Positions 1 through 9,535 are shown, counted from the stretch's first letter. The stretch: 60,109 nucleotides of DNA from Pseudomonas caricapapayae (GCF_001400735.1 NZ_LJPW01000044.1:6644-66752); one strand, 5' to 3'. Notes: generated by a model from the sequence alone, not told the origin. Translations and numbers: made by a program.

Positions 1-945
1 CGACTGATCAAAGTCAGAGGGGAGACGGAAAAAACACACAGAGAGTTTATGATTCCAATTCCAGACGGCCTGATGCCGCATCTGCAGTTGCTGATGGACA
101 TCGCGCATCGCGTCGGCTTCGTCGCCGCCGATCAGATCTTCAATGTGAACAGATTTTCGGGTCATTACAGTCGTTCACAGATGAACTCTGATCAAGTCGA
201 AGCGATGTACAAAAAGCTCACAGCTATGACAGGCATACGAATGACGCCTCATCGCTTCAGACACACGATCGCCAGTGAAATGATGCGACAGCCAGAACGA
301 AACATCCACATCACGAAAAACCTGCTCAACCATTCCAACATCGCAACCACCATGGAATACATCGAGCCTGATTACGATGTGATGCGCGAAGTCATGAACG
401 AGCGCGGAAGGAAACCAGCGAAAATCAACTACCTCGCCAAGTCAGATGCTGACAACCAAGAAAATATGCGGACAGCAAAGAGAAAACTCGCGAAAAATTT
501 AACTCTGCACGCAATGGAAATCAGCCCCTGCGCAGATACGAGCGTTTTGTTGGGAGGCACAGAAACTCTTGCCCCAATTGCAATTAACCAATCACCCCTC
601 ACTGCCCCAGGCCAAAACGGCACGATCAACCAAGATAAAGATATTGCCGCGCACCACCAGAAGGTGAACAGCGCTGAATCAGTGCCAATTCAGCAGGAAA
701 TACCTCCAGATAACTCTGCCAAGCTGCGAACGAGTCGTCGAACTCAGTTTTCAGGCTACAGTCCGGACGATCTCGTCACGCGGTTGGAGGACAGCTCGCA
801 GTGGGATGTGGGTGCTCTAAACGGCAAATTGACTGCAAACCCGATGACCGGCGATAGCCCGCCATCGTCCGGAACCGATGAGAACATGGGGTGTTTGCCG
901 GTGTCGCGCTTTGAGCCTGCTGCTTGGACAAGCCGATCTGGATGA
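1..945 (+). CDS. Tyrosine recombinase/integrase, 5'-truncated by the window edge, with long C-terminal tail
   Basis: The frame is open from base 1, so the gene begins outside the window; an ATG at 49 lies inside the catalytic domain and is not the real start. Seen: a beta-hairpin segment (KVRGETEKTHREF, bases about 10-48) of the kind that carries the catalytic Lys, then the HxxR box (HRFRH, near bases 250-264), the third-box His in LLNHSNIATTMEYI and the presumed Tyr nucleophile in MEYIEPDYD (near base 358). The first catalytic Arg is upstream and unseen. After about base 410 come some 175 polar residues with no recognisable domain, unusual for integrases that end soon after the Tyr. The gene looks less GC-rich than its neighbours. 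It points at a tRNA array, so a genomic-island origin is likely (inference). Family call firm, role not. Confidence 0.85.
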   Translation, partial: RLIKVRGETEKTHREFMIPIPDGLMPHLQLLMDIAHRVGFVAADQIFNVNRFSGHYSRSQMNSDQVEAMYKKLTAMTGIRMTPHRFRHTIASEMMRQPERNIHITKNLLNHSNIATTMEYIEPDYDVMREVMNERGRKPAKINYLAKSDADNQENMRTAKRKLAKNLTLHAMEISPCADTSVLLGGTETLAPIAINQSPLTAPGQNGTINQDKDIAAHHQKVNSAESVPIQQEIPPDNSAKLRTSRRTQFSGYSPDDLVTRLEDSSQWDVGALNGKLTANPMTGDSPPSSGTDENMGCLPVSRFEPAAWTSRSG

Positions 946-1257
946 TGAGCAGGGTTGCAATCGCTTACTGCCATCAGTCACGGACCTATCCAACCGTCAT
1001 CTGAACCGACAGCCGACTTCAGTAGGCGTATGAAAGGCCGATAAGACGGACGCACTGGGAAATGCACGCGCACAAAAAAACGCCCTGACCGCAAGCTTTC
1101 GCTTGGAGCAGGACGCTGCAATTTGACATCACCGCGTGTCAGCGCTATGTTTCGCGACAGACGGCTGCTTGCCTGGATAAATCGCTTCGCCTGCAAAGCT
1201 CGCCTCAAGAAGAAAACGACTCACTGCAATTGAAGATCTGAAGCACACAACAGCATT
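946..1257. other. Gene-free spacer between integrase and tRNA operon
   Basis: About 310 bases without a convincing protein gene. The only recognisable element is the terminator at 1074-1115, which serves the tRNA operon reading from the other side. I looked for a partial copy of the tRNA-Lys or tRNA-Pro 3' end that would mark an attachment site and saw none. Confidence 0.6.
1074..1115 (-). terminator. Rho-independent terminator of the tRNA operon
   Basis: Read on the minus strand, CGTCCTG pairs with CAGGGCG (one G-T pair), an inner CAAGC/GCTTG stem closes on a GAAA loop, and seven T follow (A run at 1074-1080 on the plus strand). It lies about 140 bases past the last tRNA of the minus-strand array, in the correct orientation to end that transcript. 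Confidence 0.7.
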
Positions 1258-1334
1258 TGGTCGGGGTAAGGGGATTCGAACTCCTGACATCCTGCTCCCA
1301 AAGCAGGCGCGCTACCGGACTGCGCTATACCCCG
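1258..1334 (-). tRNA. tRNA-Pro (anticodon TGG), distal copy
   Basis: A 77-nt cloverleaf on the minus strand with encoded CCA (TGG at 1258-1260). The acceptor CGGGGTA pairs with TACCCCG, the anticodon stem CCTGC/GCAGG holds loop TTTGGGA with anticodon TGG, and the T arm contains GTTCGAATC. It is identical base for base to the copy at 1511-1587. It is the last gene of the tRNA operon. Confidence 0.95.
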
Positions 1335-1429
1335 GTAAATCAAGGCACCTCAACCAGCTGCCTGCGAACTGATACGAGTGGCATCAGATCTTTAAAATTC
1401 GGCTCCAAGGTGAACCTTGAAGCCAAAAA

Positions 1430-1505
1430 TGGTGGGTCGTGTGGGATTCGAACCTACGACCAATTGGTTAAAAGCCAACTGCTCTACCAACTGAGCTAAC
1501 GACCC
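1430..1505 (-). tRNA. tRNA-Lys (anticodon TTT)
   Basis: A 76-nt tRNA on the minus strand with encoded CCA (1430-1432). Acceptor GGGTCGT pairs with ACGACCC, and the anticodon loop is CTTTTAA. In P. aeruginosa the tRNA-Lys beside clpB is an integration site for PAPI-1-type islands (known); here no island is inserted directly at its 3' end, since a tRNA-Pro follows after 95 bases. Confidence 0.95.
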
Positions 1506-1510
1506 AAATA

Positions 1511-1587
1511 TGGTCGGGGTAAGGGGATTCGAACTCCTGACATCCTGCTCCCAAAGCAGGCGCGCTACCGGACTGCGCTATACCCCG
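1511..1587 (-). tRNA. tRNA-Pro (anticodon TGG), proximal copy
   Basis: A 77-nt tRNA with encoded CCA at 1511-1513 and anticodon TGG, identical to the copy at 1258-1334. Only five bases separate it from tRNA-Lys, so both must be cut from one precursor. Confidence 0.95.
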
Positions 1588-1616
1588 ACTGAAACTGCGT
1601 TGCATCTTGCGAAATC

Positions 1617-1692
<76 letters not shown>

Positions 1693-1821
1693 ACTATTGA
1701 TTTCAGATTCAACGTTACAACCTGTTGCCTTGAAACCAGCGTGCTGTTAACTCGTTGATTTCAATCTCATCGACCTTTGCGCTTCGTTTGTATCGTTGCG
1801 TTCACGTCTCTGAGGCGCGCT

Positions 1822-1849
1822 ATTCTACAATTTTAAAAACACCTGTCAA
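1822..1849 (-). promoter_or_regulatory. Sigma-70 promoter of the tRNA operon
   Basis: On the minus strand TTGACA (1844-1849) is followed after 16 bases by TAGAAT (1822-1827) and then by a GC-rich AGCGCGCC discriminator, the arrangement typical of stringently controlled stable-RNA promoters. The -35 is a perfect consensus. It lies about 130 bases before tRNA-Asn. Confidence 0.8.
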
Positions 1850-1937
1850 CCCTATAAATTGCTTTTTAAGACAATGATTTGCGATTTTTTTTCAGATCGC
1901 CTTTCGGGCCTGATTTACAGCTGGCAGCGTCCTCAAG

Positions 1938-1961
1938 AAAAAGGCCCTCGGCGTGAGGGCC
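1938..1961 (-). terminator. clpB: Rho-independent terminator of clpB
   Basis: On the minus strand GGCCCTC and GAGGGCC pair around a short ACGCC loop, followed by a five-T run. It sits about 25 bases after the clpB stop and separates clpB from the tRNA promoter. Confidence 0.85.
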
Positions 1962-1986
1962 CTCTATAGAGAGTAGAAGAACGCTG

Positions 1987-4551
1987 TCAGGCAAACACAA
2001 TCTCGTCGTCGACCACCTTGCCGGTGATGGTCGTGCCTGGCATGAAGCCTCCAGAGAGGATCATCTGTGCCAGCGGGTTCTCGATCCAGCGCTGGATCGC
2101 CCGTTTCAGCGGCCGTGCACCATAGACCGGGTCGTAACCGACGGCAATCAGCTTGTCCAGAGCCTCTGGGCTCAAGGTCAGCGCCAGCTCGCGCTCGGCC
2201 AGACGCTTGCGCAGACGACCCAGCTGGATATCGGTGATACCGGCAATCTGATCACGCGCCAGCGGCTCGAAAATCACCACTTCGTCGATCCGGTTAACGA
2301 ACTCAGGACGGAAATGCGTACCGACCGCGTCCATCACCGCAGCACGCTGCGCCTCACGATCACCGACCAGCTCCTGAATCTGCGCCGAGCCCAGGTTGGA
2401 GGTCATGACGATCACGGTATTGCGGAAATCCACCGTCCGCCCGTGGCTGTCAGTGAGGCGTCCATCTTCAAGCACCTGCAACAGAATGTTGAATACGTCG
2501 GAATGCGCCTTCTCGACCTCATCGAGCAGAATCAGCGAATACGGCTTGCGACGCACGGCTTCTGTCAGGTAACCGCCCTCCTCGTAACCGACATAGCCTG
2601 GTGGTGCACCGATCAGGCGAGCAACGGAATGTTTCTCCATGAACTCGGACATGTCGATACGCACCATGGCCTCTTCGGTGTCGAACAGGAACTCGGCCAG
2701 CGCCTTGCACAGCTCGGTCTTGCCCACCCCGGTAGGACCGAGGAACATGAACGAACCACTTGGCCGATTAGGGTCTGACAGACCGGCACGCGAACGACGC
2801 ACAGCGTTGGAAACCGCGACCACTGCCTCTTCCTGACCGATCACCCGATTGTGCAACAGGGTTTCCATGCGCAACAGCTTCTCGCGCTCGCCTTCCAGCA
2901 TCTTCGACACAGGAATACCGGTCCACTTCGACACGACTTCGGCAATTTCTTCCTCGGTCACTTTGCTGCGCAGCAACTGATTCTCGGGCTTGCCATGCTG
3001 ATCGACCATTTGCAGGCTGCGTTCCAGGTCAGGAATGATCCCGTACTGCAATTCGGCCATACGGTTCAGATCGCCGCGACGGCGTGCCGCTTCCAGTTCC
3101 TGACGAGACTGTTCGATTTTCTGCTGGATCTGCGCCGAACCGGTGACTTCGGCCTTTTCCGAGGTCCAGATTTCTTCAAGATCCGCGTACTCAAGCTCAA
3201 GGCGTTCGATTTCGCCCTGGAGTTTTTCCAGACGCTTGATCGCAGCTTCGTCCTTTTCCTTCTTGAGAGCCTGGGCTTCTACCTTCAGCTGGATCAGGCG
3301 TCGCTCAAGGCGGTCAAGCACTTCGGGCTTGGAATCGATCTCCATGCGAATGCGGCTGGCCGCTTCGTCGATCAGGTCAATCGCCTTGTCCGGCAACTGG
3401 CGATCGGTGATATAGCGGTGGCTCAGTTTGGCCGCTGCGATGATCGCACCATCGGTGATGGCAACCTTGTGGTGCACTTCATAGCGCTCCTTGAGGCCAC
3501 GCAGGATCGCAATGGTGTCTTCTTCGCTCGGCTCGTCGACCAGCACTTTCTGAAAACGACGCTCAAGCGCAGCATCCTTCTCTATATATTGGCGGTACTC
3601 GTTGAGCGTAGTGGCGCCGACACAGTGCAACTCGCCGCGCGCCAGCGCAGGCTTGAGCATGTTGCCAGCGTCCATCGAGCCTTCACCCTTGCCCGCGCCG
3701 ACCATGGTGTGCAGCTCATCGATGAACAGGATGATCTGGCCTTCCTGCTTGGACAGCTCGTTGAGCAGCGACTTCAGGCGCTCTTCGAACTCGCCACGGT
3801 ACTTGGCACCGGCAATCAGCGCGCCCATGTCCAGCGACAGCAGACGCTTGCCGCGCAAACCATCCGGCACCTCGCCATTGATGATGCGTTGCGCCAGCCC
3901 TTCGGCGATGGCGGTCTTACCCACGCCAGGCTCACCGATCAGCACCGGGTTGTTCTTGGTACGGCGTTGCAGGACCTGAATAGTGCGACGAATCTCGTCA
4001 TCACGGCCGATCACCGGATCGAGCTTGCCCTCTTCGGCACGCTTGGTCAGATCGACGGTGTACTTGTCCAGTGCCTGACGCGACTCTTCGACGTTCGGGT
4101 CGTTAACCGCACCTTCGCCGCGCAGGTTGTTGATGGCATTTTCCAGCGCCTTCTTGCTGACGCCCTGTCCCAGCAGCAACTTGCCGAGCTTGCTGTTCTC
4201 GTCCATTGCCGCGAGCAATACCAGCTCGCTGGAGATGAACTGATCACCTTTCTGCTGTGCCAGACGGTCGGCCTGGTTGAGCAGGCGCGCCAGATCCTGC
4301 GACATGTTGACGTCGCCGGTCGGGTTCTGGATTTTGGGCAGCCGGTCCAGCTCTGCACTCAGTTCCTTGCGCAGGCTGTTGATGTCGAAGCCGACTTGCA
4401 GCAGTAAAGGCTTGATGGAACCGCCCTGCTGTTCAAGCAGCGCCTGCATCAAATGCGCAGGCTCAATGGCGGGATGGTCGAGGCCAACGGCCAGCGACTG
4501 GGAATCCGATAACGCTAACTGTAATTTGCTGGTCAATCTGTCGATACGCAT
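1987..4551 (-). CDS. clpB: ClpB disaggregase (Hsp100 AAA+ chaperone)
   Basis: An 854-aa cytoplasmic hexameric ATPase that works with DnaK to resolve protein aggregates. Seen in order: an N-terminal Clp repeat domain (about 1-145), AAA1 with Walker A GEPGVGKT (about 206-213), a long charged coiled-coil middle domain (about 400-525, rich in Glu, Lys, Arg) that separates ClpB from ClpA, and AAA2 with Walker A GPTGVGKT (about 605) and the pore motif GYVGY. The length is typical. The ATG at 4551 opens the N domain directly ([15 protein letters not shown]). A heat-shock-type promoter lies about 75-100 bases upstream, and pgeF-rluD lie behind it on the same strand. Confidence 0.98.
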   Translation of the reverse strand: MRIDRLTSKLQLALSDSQSLAVGLDHPAIEPAHLMQALLEQQGGSIKPLLLQVGFDINSLRKELSAELDRLPKIQNPTGDVNMSQDLARLLNQADRLAQQKGDQFISSELVLLAAMDENSKLGKLLLGQGVSKKALENAINNLRGEGAVNDPNVEESRQALDKYTVDLTKRAEEGKLDPVIGRDDEIRRTIQVLQRRTKNNPVLIGEPGVGKTAIAEGLAQRIINGEVPDGLRGKRLLSLDMGALIAGAKYRGEFEERLKSLLNELSKQEGQIILFIDELHTMVGAGKGEGSMDAGNMLKPALARGELHCVGATTLNEYRQYIEKDAALERRFQKVLVDEPSEEDTIAILRGLKERYEVHHKVAITDGAIIAAAKLSHRYITDRQLPDKAIDLIDEAASRIRMEIDSKPEVLDRLERRLIQLKVEAQALKKEKDEAAIKRLEKLQGEIERLELEYADLEEIWTSEKAEVTGSAQIQQKIEQSRQELEAARRRGDLNRMAELQYGIIPDLERSLQMVDQHGKPENQLLRSKVTEEEIAEVVSKWTGIPVSKMLEGEREKLLRMETLLHNRVIGQEEAVVAVSNAVRRSRAGLSDPNRPSGSFMFLGPTGVGKTELCKALAEFLFDTEEAMVRIDMSEFMEKHSVARLIGAPPGYVGYEEGGYLTEAVRRKPYSLILLDEVEKAHSDVFNILLQVLEDGRLTDSHGRTVDFRNTVIVMTSNLGSAQIQELVGDREAQRAAVMDAVGTHFRPEFVNRIDEVVIFEPLARDQIAGITDIQLGRLRKRLAERELALTLSPEALDKLIAVGYDPVYGARPLKRAIQRWIENPLAQMILSGGFMPGTTITGKVVDDEIVFA

Positions 4552-4623
4552 TAGTCACCTTCCTTTTAATGCAGGCCGGAGCAATGAACACACCTATAAC
4601 GAAAACCTGCTGAATAGCCAGTT

Positions 4624-4651
4624 AGATGCGGACGATTCTGCGCGTTTCAAG
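4624..4651 (-). promoter_or_regulatory. clpB: Sigma-32 (heat-shock) promoter of clpB
   Basis: On the minus strand CTTGAAA (4645-4651) is followed after exactly 13 bases by CCGCATCT (4624-4631). The RpoH consensus is CTTGAAA, 13-15 bases, CCCCATNT, so only one base of the -10 core differs. The position upstream of clpB, a classic RpoH target, supports the call. Confidence 0.75.
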
Positions 4652-4722
4652 CTGGCCGGGGTTGATACACATCAGAGGAGCGCTCAGGCAAGCCTAGCTG
4701 GCTGGCGTAAAACAGCCTGCAT

Positions 4723-5451
4723 TCAGGCGTGATCGATCCAGATCAACGAAGCGAAACGGCCAGTGCGAGCGGCACGCCGGTAGGAAAAGAACCGAGGGTC
4801 GGTAAAAGTGTCCAGACCGCCGCCATACACGGCATGGATACCCTGCGCAGCAAGACGCAGTCGGGCAAGCCTGTAGATGTCGGCCATGAAGCGATCAGGA
4901 TTCGAGCTGGCGACAAATGCATCGGCTGTCTGGGGATGGCTGCGAGTAAAGACTTCACGCACTTCGGAGCCGACTTCGAACGAAGGCTGGCCGATGGCCG
5001 GGCCCAGCCAGACCATGATGTCTTCGGCAGCGCACTGCAAACTGTCGGCAGTGGCTTCCAGCACACCAGCCGCGAGCCCGCGCCAGCCGGCATGCGCTGC
5101 AGCGACGCGAGTGCCATCACGACGACAGAACAACGCGGGCAGACAGTCGGCGGTCATGATGGTGCAGGCGACGCCGTGGTTGCCGGTCCAGCTGGCATCC
5201 GCTTCGACGACCCGGGACGGGTCGGCAGGCACGACGCCTATGCCGTGCACCTGCTTCAACCAGGCAGGTTGAACATTGAGGCTGGAGGTCAGGCGCAGGC
5301 GATTGGTCGCCACGGCCTCGGGGCTGTCGTCGACGTGATCGCCCAGATTAAAGCTGTCGAACGGAGCCAGGCTGACCCCGCCCGAGCGAGTGGTAACGCA
5401 AGACTTGATCTGTGCTGGCGCAGGCCAGTCAGGTATCAGCCAGTCATTCAC
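4723..5451 (-). CDS. pgeF: PgeF/YfiH laccase-domain protein (peptidoglycan editing / purine nucleoside enzyme)
   Basis: A 242-aa DUF152 protein. Homologues act as copper- or zinc-dependent oxidases, as purine nucleoside phosphorylase/deaminase (LACC1), and in E. coli as PgeF, which removes L-Ser-containing muropeptide precursors (known). Seen: the metal-site His in VHGIG, ADCLPALFC with its Cys, and AHAGWRGLAAGVLE. It starts at GTG 5451; GTGA overlaps the rluD stop by 4 bp, so the two are translationally coupled. Length is normal. The true substrate cannot be told from sequence. Confidence 0.93.
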   Translation of the reverse strand: MNDWLIPDWPAPAQIKSCVTTRSGGVSLAPFDSFNLGDHVDDSPEAVATNRLRLTSSLNVQPAWLKQVHGIGVVPADPSRVVEADASWTGNHGVACTIMTADCLPALFCRRDGTRVAAAHAGWRGLAAGVLEATADSLQCAAEDIMVWLGPAIGQPSFEVGSEVREVFTRSHPQTADAFVASSNPDRFMADIYRLARLRLAAQGIHAVYGGGLDTFTDPRFFSYRRAARTGRFASLIWIDHA

Positions 5452-6410
5452 CCGATGAACGCCTCGCGATCCTGCTTGAGCAACGATAGCAGCCAGACAA
5501 AATCATCCGGCAGTGGCGATTCCCAGCTCATGCGCTTGCCGGTGACTGGATGGTCCAGCTCCAGGAAGCGGGCATGCAGCGCCTGGCGCGGAAAGGTCTT
5601 GAGCGAATCGACCATGGTCAGGCTGGCCGCTGGCGGAATGCGGAAACGACCGCCATAGGCCGGATCGCCGACCAACGGGTAGTTGATGTGCGCCATGTGC
5701 ACGCGGATCTGGTGCGTCCGGCCGGTTTCCAGCTTGACGCGTACATGGGTGTGCGAACGGAAGCGTTCCAGCACGCGGTAATGACTGACGGCCTGCTTGC
5801 CGCCCTCCATGACGGCCATGCGTTGACGCTGCTGGCCGTGACGACCGATCGGTGCGTCGATCTTGCCGCCAGCAGTCACCACGCCGATCACGATGCACTC
5901 GTAGATGCGGCTGACACTGCGGCTCTGCAACTGGGTCACCAGTTGCGTCTGTGCCTGGATGGTCTTGGCGACCACCATCAGACCGGTGGTGTCCTTGTCC
6001 AGGCGATGCACGATACCCGCACGCGGAACATTGATAATGTCCGGCACGTGGTGCAGCAAGGCATTGAGCAGCGTGCCGTCGGCATGACCGGCAGCCGGAT
6101 GCACCACAAGCCCCGCAGGTTTGTTGATGACGAGGATCTGGTCGTCTTCGTAGATGATGTCGAGCTCGATATCCTGAGCGACCCATTCACCCTGGGCCTC
6201 CTGCTCGGCAATCAGTTCGAGAACAGCGCCACCATGCACGATGTCGCGAGGGCGCAGTACGCCTCCGTCCACAGTCAGGCGGCCGTCCTTGATCCAGGCG
6301 GAAAGGCGCGAGCGCGAGTGCTCAGCGAATAATTGTGCGGCGACTTGATCGAGGCGTTGACCGCCCAATTCGGACGGCACCTCTGCGCGGAGTTCTATAT
6401 TTTCGGACAT
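5448..6410 (-). CDS. rluD: 23S rRNA pseudouridine(1911/1915/1917) synthase RluD
   Basis: A 320-aa enzyme that makes three pseudouridines in helix 69 of 23S rRNA. Seen: an N-terminal S4 RNA-binding domain (about 15-75) and the RluA-type catalytic motif HRLDKDTTGLMVVAKT, whose Asp is the nucleophile. ATG at 6410. It is divergent from bamD across about 150 bases, the standard Pseudomonas arrangement, and overlaps pgeF by 4 bp. Confidence 0.96.
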   Translation of the reverse strand: MSENIELRAEVPSELGGQRLDQVAAQLFAEHSRSRLSAWIKDGRLTVDGGVLRPRDIVHGGAVLELIAEQEAQGEWVAQDIELDIIYEDDQILVINKPAGLVVHPAAGHADGTLLNALLHHVPDIINVPRAGIVHRLDKDTTGLMVVAKTIQAQTQLVTQLQSRSVSRIYECIVIGVVTAGGKIDAPIGRHGQQRQRMAVMEGGKQAVSHYRVLERFRSHTHVRVKLETGRTHQIRVHMAHINYPLVGDPAYGGRFRIPPAASLTMVDSLKTFPRQALHARFLELDHPVTGKRMSWESPLPDDFVWLLSLLKQDREAFIG

Positions 6411-6559
6411 GACCAGACTAGGTGGCGGCTAGCCTTTGGTTTCGGCAGCGCGCTTGTGGTTAAATACGGCGTCTTTTGTCCCGCCGGTATCGCGGGGCGC
6501 TCATCATAACAGGACGGCCCCGCCCAAGACAGCAGGCCGTTATAGGGACGCAAGCCGCC

Positions 6560-7582
6560 ATGCAAGTGAAACACCTGCTGCTGATCGCCATCCTCGCATT
6601 GACTGCGGCCTGTTCGTCGAAGGAAGTCATCGACGAAAACCTCAGCGAAGTCGAGCTGTACCAGCAGGCGCAGGCCGACCTGGGAAATAACAGCTATAAC
6701 AGTGCCACCGAGAAGCTCAAGGCGCTGGAGTCACGCTACCCGTTCGGTCGCTACGCCGATCAGGCCCAGCTCGAGTTGATCTACTCGAACTACAAGAACG
6801 GTGAACCCGAAGCAGCCAAATCCGCTGCCGAACGCTTCATCCGCCTGCATCCGCAGCACCCGAACGTCGATTACGCGTATTACATGAAGGGCCTGACCTC
6901 CTTCGACCAGGACGTAGGCCTGCTGGCGCGTTTCCTGCCGCTGGACCAGACCAAACGTGACCCGGGGGCTGCCCGCGACTCGTTCAACGAGTTCGCTCAA
7001 TTGACCAGCCGCTTCCCGAACAGCCGCTATTCGCCTGATGCCAAGCAGCGCATGATCTACCTGCGCAACCTGCTGGCTTCCTACGAAATCCACGTGGCCG
7101 ATTACTACCTGACTCGTCAGGCCTATGTTGCCGCCGCCAACCGTGGCCGCTATGTAGTGGAAAACTTCCAGGAGACGCCATCGGTAGGTGACGGTCTGGC
7201 TGTGATGGTCGAATCCTATCAGCGCCTGCACCTTGACGACCTGGCAGCCACCAGCCTTGAAGTGCTCAAGACCAACTACCCGAACCACCCGCAGCTGGCT
7301 GACGGCAAGTTCACACCGCGTCAGGCCGAAGCCGACAACCGCTCGTGGCTGTCGAAAGCGACGTTGGGGCTGATCGACGGTAGCGCACCGCTGCCACCGG
7401 GCCAGACCCGCGCCGATCAGGACATGAAGAAGCAGTATCAGGACGCCAAGGACGCCATCCCGAAAGAGCTGCTGCCGGAAAATCAGGCAGAGCTGGACGA
7501 ACAGGCAGAAAAAGAAGCCGAAGCGAAAGGTACCAAGAGCCGTTCATGGTTCAGCTACATGACGCTGGGTCTGTTCGACTGA
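6560..7582 (+). CDS. bamD: BamD, outer-membrane assembly lipoprotein (ComL)
   Basis: A 340-aa lipoprotein of the BAM complex, which inserts beta-barrel proteins into the outer membrane. Start chosen at ATG 6560 because it gives a proper lipoprotein signal: [18 protein letters not shown] with Cys18 as the lipidation site. Upstream in-frame ATGs would bury the signal. TPR-like helical repeats follow (about 30-245), including [19 protein letters not shown]. The tail beyond about 260 is longer than in E. coli BamD (245 aa) and charged ([14 protein letters not shown]); Pseudomonas BamD is known to be long. A terminator follows at once. Confidence 0.95.
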   Translation: MQVKHLLLIAILALTAACSSKEVIDENLSEVELYQQAQADLGNNSYNSATEKLKALESRYPFGRYADQAQLELIYSNYKNGEPEAAKSAAERFIRLHPQHPNVDYAYYMKGLTSFDQDVGLLARFLPLDQTKRDPGAARDSFNEFAQLTSRFPNSRYSPDAKQRMIYLRNLLASYEIHVADYYLTRQAYVAAANRGRYVVENFQETPSVGDGLAVMVESYQRLHLDDLAATSLEVLKTNYPNHPQLADGKFTPRQAEADNRSWLSKATLGLIDGSAPLPPGQTRADQDMKKQYQDAKDAIPKELLPENQAELDEQAEKEAEAKGTKSRSWFSYMTLGLFD

Positions 7583-7598
7583 TCTGCACTGCATGAAC

Positions 7599-7624
7599 AA
7601 AGAGGCCTGCGGGCCTCTTTTTTT
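7599..7624 (+). terminator. bamD: Rho-independent terminator of bamD
   Basis: AAAGAGGCC, a TGCG loop and GGCCTCTTT form a near-perfect hairpin running into seven or more T, starting about 17 bases after the bamD stop. Confidence 0.9.
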
Positions 7625-7711
7625 ATGCATCACATTTATGAGCAGCAGCCTCTGTGCGCCCGCCTGCGGCTTGGCTACACTGCGCCATCGTCAACCACCA
7701 AGCTGGTAATC

Positions 7712-7951
7712 ATGATTCGCCTATTAATGTGGGTCGCGTTGATCGCGGCGGTGATCTGGTTCATCAAGCGCCTGATCAATCCTCCTACACCGAAATCCCG
7801 CGCCGAGCCGCCGGAAATAGCAGCTACCCCGATGGTGCGTTGCGCACACTGCGGCGTTCATCTGCCTCAGGATCGTGCGTTAAGCCAGGCGCAGCAATGG
7901 TATTGCAGCGAGGCACATCGCCTGGAAGGCCCCGCGGCACGTGACCGCTGA
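7712..7951 (+). CDS. PP0621-family small membrane protein with zinc-ribbon-like tail
   Basis: A 79-aa protein. Start at ATG 7712 gives MIRLLMWVALIAAVIWF, a single membrane-spanning segment, at the very N-terminus; the open frame further upstream has no such logic. A short Pro-rich linker leads to a possible zinc site: CAHC (about 45-48) and, some 20 residues on, YCSEAH, i.e. CxxC plus CxxxH. Its last 11 bases overlap the GTG start of pilS, so the two are probably translationally coupled. The family (named after PP_0621 of P. putida) has no established function to my knowledge; a role in type IV pilus signalling is inference from position only. Confidence 0.8.
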   Translation: MIRLLMWVALIAAVIWFIKRLINPPTPKSRAEPPEIAATPMVRCAHCGVHLPQDRALSQAQQWYCSEAHRLEGPAARDR

Positions 7952-9533
7952 TACGCCCTCCCTTGCCAGCCCGCAGGCGCAGCGGATTCTGCGGCTGTAC
8001 CACCTTTACCGACTGACCATTGGCGTCGTACTGGTCTTGCTGATCTCCAGCAGCCTGGAAACCGAACTGCTGCAACTGGCCAACCCGAATCTGTTCCGTT
8101 CGGGCTGCTGGTTGTATCTGGTGTTCAACATTCTGGTGGTGGTGCTGCTGGAACGCCCGAGCCGTCAGGCACAGCTGTTCAGCCTGGCAATGACCGACGC
8201 AATCATGCTCTCCGCGCTGTTCTACGCAGCGGGCGGCCCTTCCAGCGGCATCGGCAATCTGCTGATTGCTTCAGTGGCGATCAGCAATGTGCTGCTGCGT
8301 GGCCGTATCGGTCTGCTGATCGCCGCTGTTTCTGCCATTGGCATCATCTACCTGACGTTCTACATCAGCTTCGGCACACCGTCGGTCTCCAATGACTACG
8401 TGCAGGCCGGCTCGCTGGGTGCCCTGTGCTTCGCCGCAGCATTGCTGGTGCAGGCTCTGACGGCACGCATGCAGGTCAGTGAAGTGCTGGCCGAACAGCG
8501 CGCTGCGGATGTCGACAGCCTTGAAGAACTCAACGCGCTGATCCTGCAACGCATGCGCACCGGGATTCTGGTACTGGATGCCCGCCGCCAGGTGTTGCTG
8601 GCCAATCAGGGGGCCCTGACCCTGCTGGGCCACGAGCGACTGGTCGGGCAGATTATCGACGCCTACTCGCCGCAACTGGTAGAACGTCTGCGCCAGTGGC
8701 TCGTCAATCCGATCATGGTGCCGCGCAGCATCACGACTTCCCCCATCGGGCCGGTGCTGCAACCGAGCTTTGTCGCACTCAATCGTGGTGATCAACGGCA
8801 GACGCTGATCTTTCTCGAAGACCTGTCGCAGATTGCCCATCAGGCGCAGCAGCTCAAACTCGCCGCACTGGGACGCCTGACCGCCGGGATTGCCCATGAG
8901 ATACGCAACCCGCTGGGCGCAGTCAGCCACGCGGCACAACTGCTCAACGAGTCGGAAGAACTCAGCACGGAAGATCGACGCCTCGGGCAGATCATCCATG
9001 AGCAATCTGGACGAATTGATCAGGTCATTGAAAACGTTCTGCAACTGTCACGTCGGCGCGAGGCGCAACCCGAGCTGCTGGATCTGAAAACCTGGCTGGA
9101 ACAGTTTGTAACCGAGTTTCGCAGCGCCGCCGCGGCCAATCAGTCGATTCATGTCGACATCAGCCCCGGCACGCTGACGACGCGCATGGATTCTGGACAA
9201 CTGACCCAAATCATGACCAACCTGTTACAGAACGGCCTGCGCTACAGCGGCAAACATCATCCATCCGCGCAGGTCTGGCTGAAGCTGCATCACGACTGGA
9301 AAAGCGATTTGCCCATCCTGGAAGTACTGGACGACGGACCTGGGGTCAGCGAACAACACCTGAGCAAGATGTTCGAGCCGTTTTTCACCACAGAGAGCAA
9401 AGGCACCGGTCTTGGTCTATATCTGTCACGCGAGCTGTGCGAAAGCAATCAGGCGCACCTGGAATATGTCCCGCGACAAGGTGGCGGCAGTTGCTTGCGC
9501 ATCACCTTCGCCCACCCGTTCAAAACGAGCTGA
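7941..9533 (+). CDS. pilS: Sensor histidine kinase PilS
   Basis: A 530-aa inner-membrane kinase that senses pilin and phosphorylates PilR. Starts at GTG 7941, overlapping the small gene before it. Seen: about six membrane segments between residues 25 and 175, a PAS-like domain (about 195-300), the HisKA box GIAHEIRNPLGAVSHAAQLL with the phospho-acceptor at His319, and a HATPase domain with N box (NLLQNGLRYS), DDGPGV and GTGLGLYLS. Length and His319 agree with P. aeruginosa PilS. pilR follows after 2 bases. Confidence 0.96.
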   Translation: MTADTPSLASPQAQRILRLYHLYRLTIGVVLVLLISSSLETELLQLANPNLFRSGCWLYLVFNILVVVLLERPSRQAQLFSLAMTDAIMLSALFYAAGGPSSGIGNLLIASVAISNVLLRGRIGLLIAAVSAIGIIYLTFYISFGTPSVSNDYVQAGSLGALCFAAALLVQALTARMQVSEVLAEQRAADVDSLEELNALILQRMRTGILVLDARRQVLLANQGALTLLGHERLVGQIIDAYSPQLVERLRQWLVNPIMVPRSITTSPIGPVLQPSFVALNRGDQRQTLIFLEDLSQIAHQAQQLKLAALGRLTAGIAHEIRNPLGAVSHAAQLLNESEELSTEDRRLGQIIHEQSGRIDQVIENVLQLSRRREAQPELLDLKTWLEQFVTEFRSAAAANQSIHVDISPGTLTTRMDSGQLTQIMTNLLQNGLRYSGKHHPSAQVWLKLHHDWKSDLPILEVLDDGPGVSEQHLSKMFEPFFTTESKGTGLGLYLSRELCESNQAHLEYVPRQGGGSCLRITFAHPFKTS

Positions 9534-9535
9534 GC

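Noticed and set aside
2851..4407. A 518-codon open frame on the plus strand opposite clpB
   Set aside because: It mirrors the clpB reading frame, has a biased composition (repeated Gln/Leu/Arg strings) and no recognisable motif.
6476..6559. An upstream start for bamD
   Set aside because: It would put 28 residues before the lipoprotein signal sequence, which must be N-terminal for export and lipidation.
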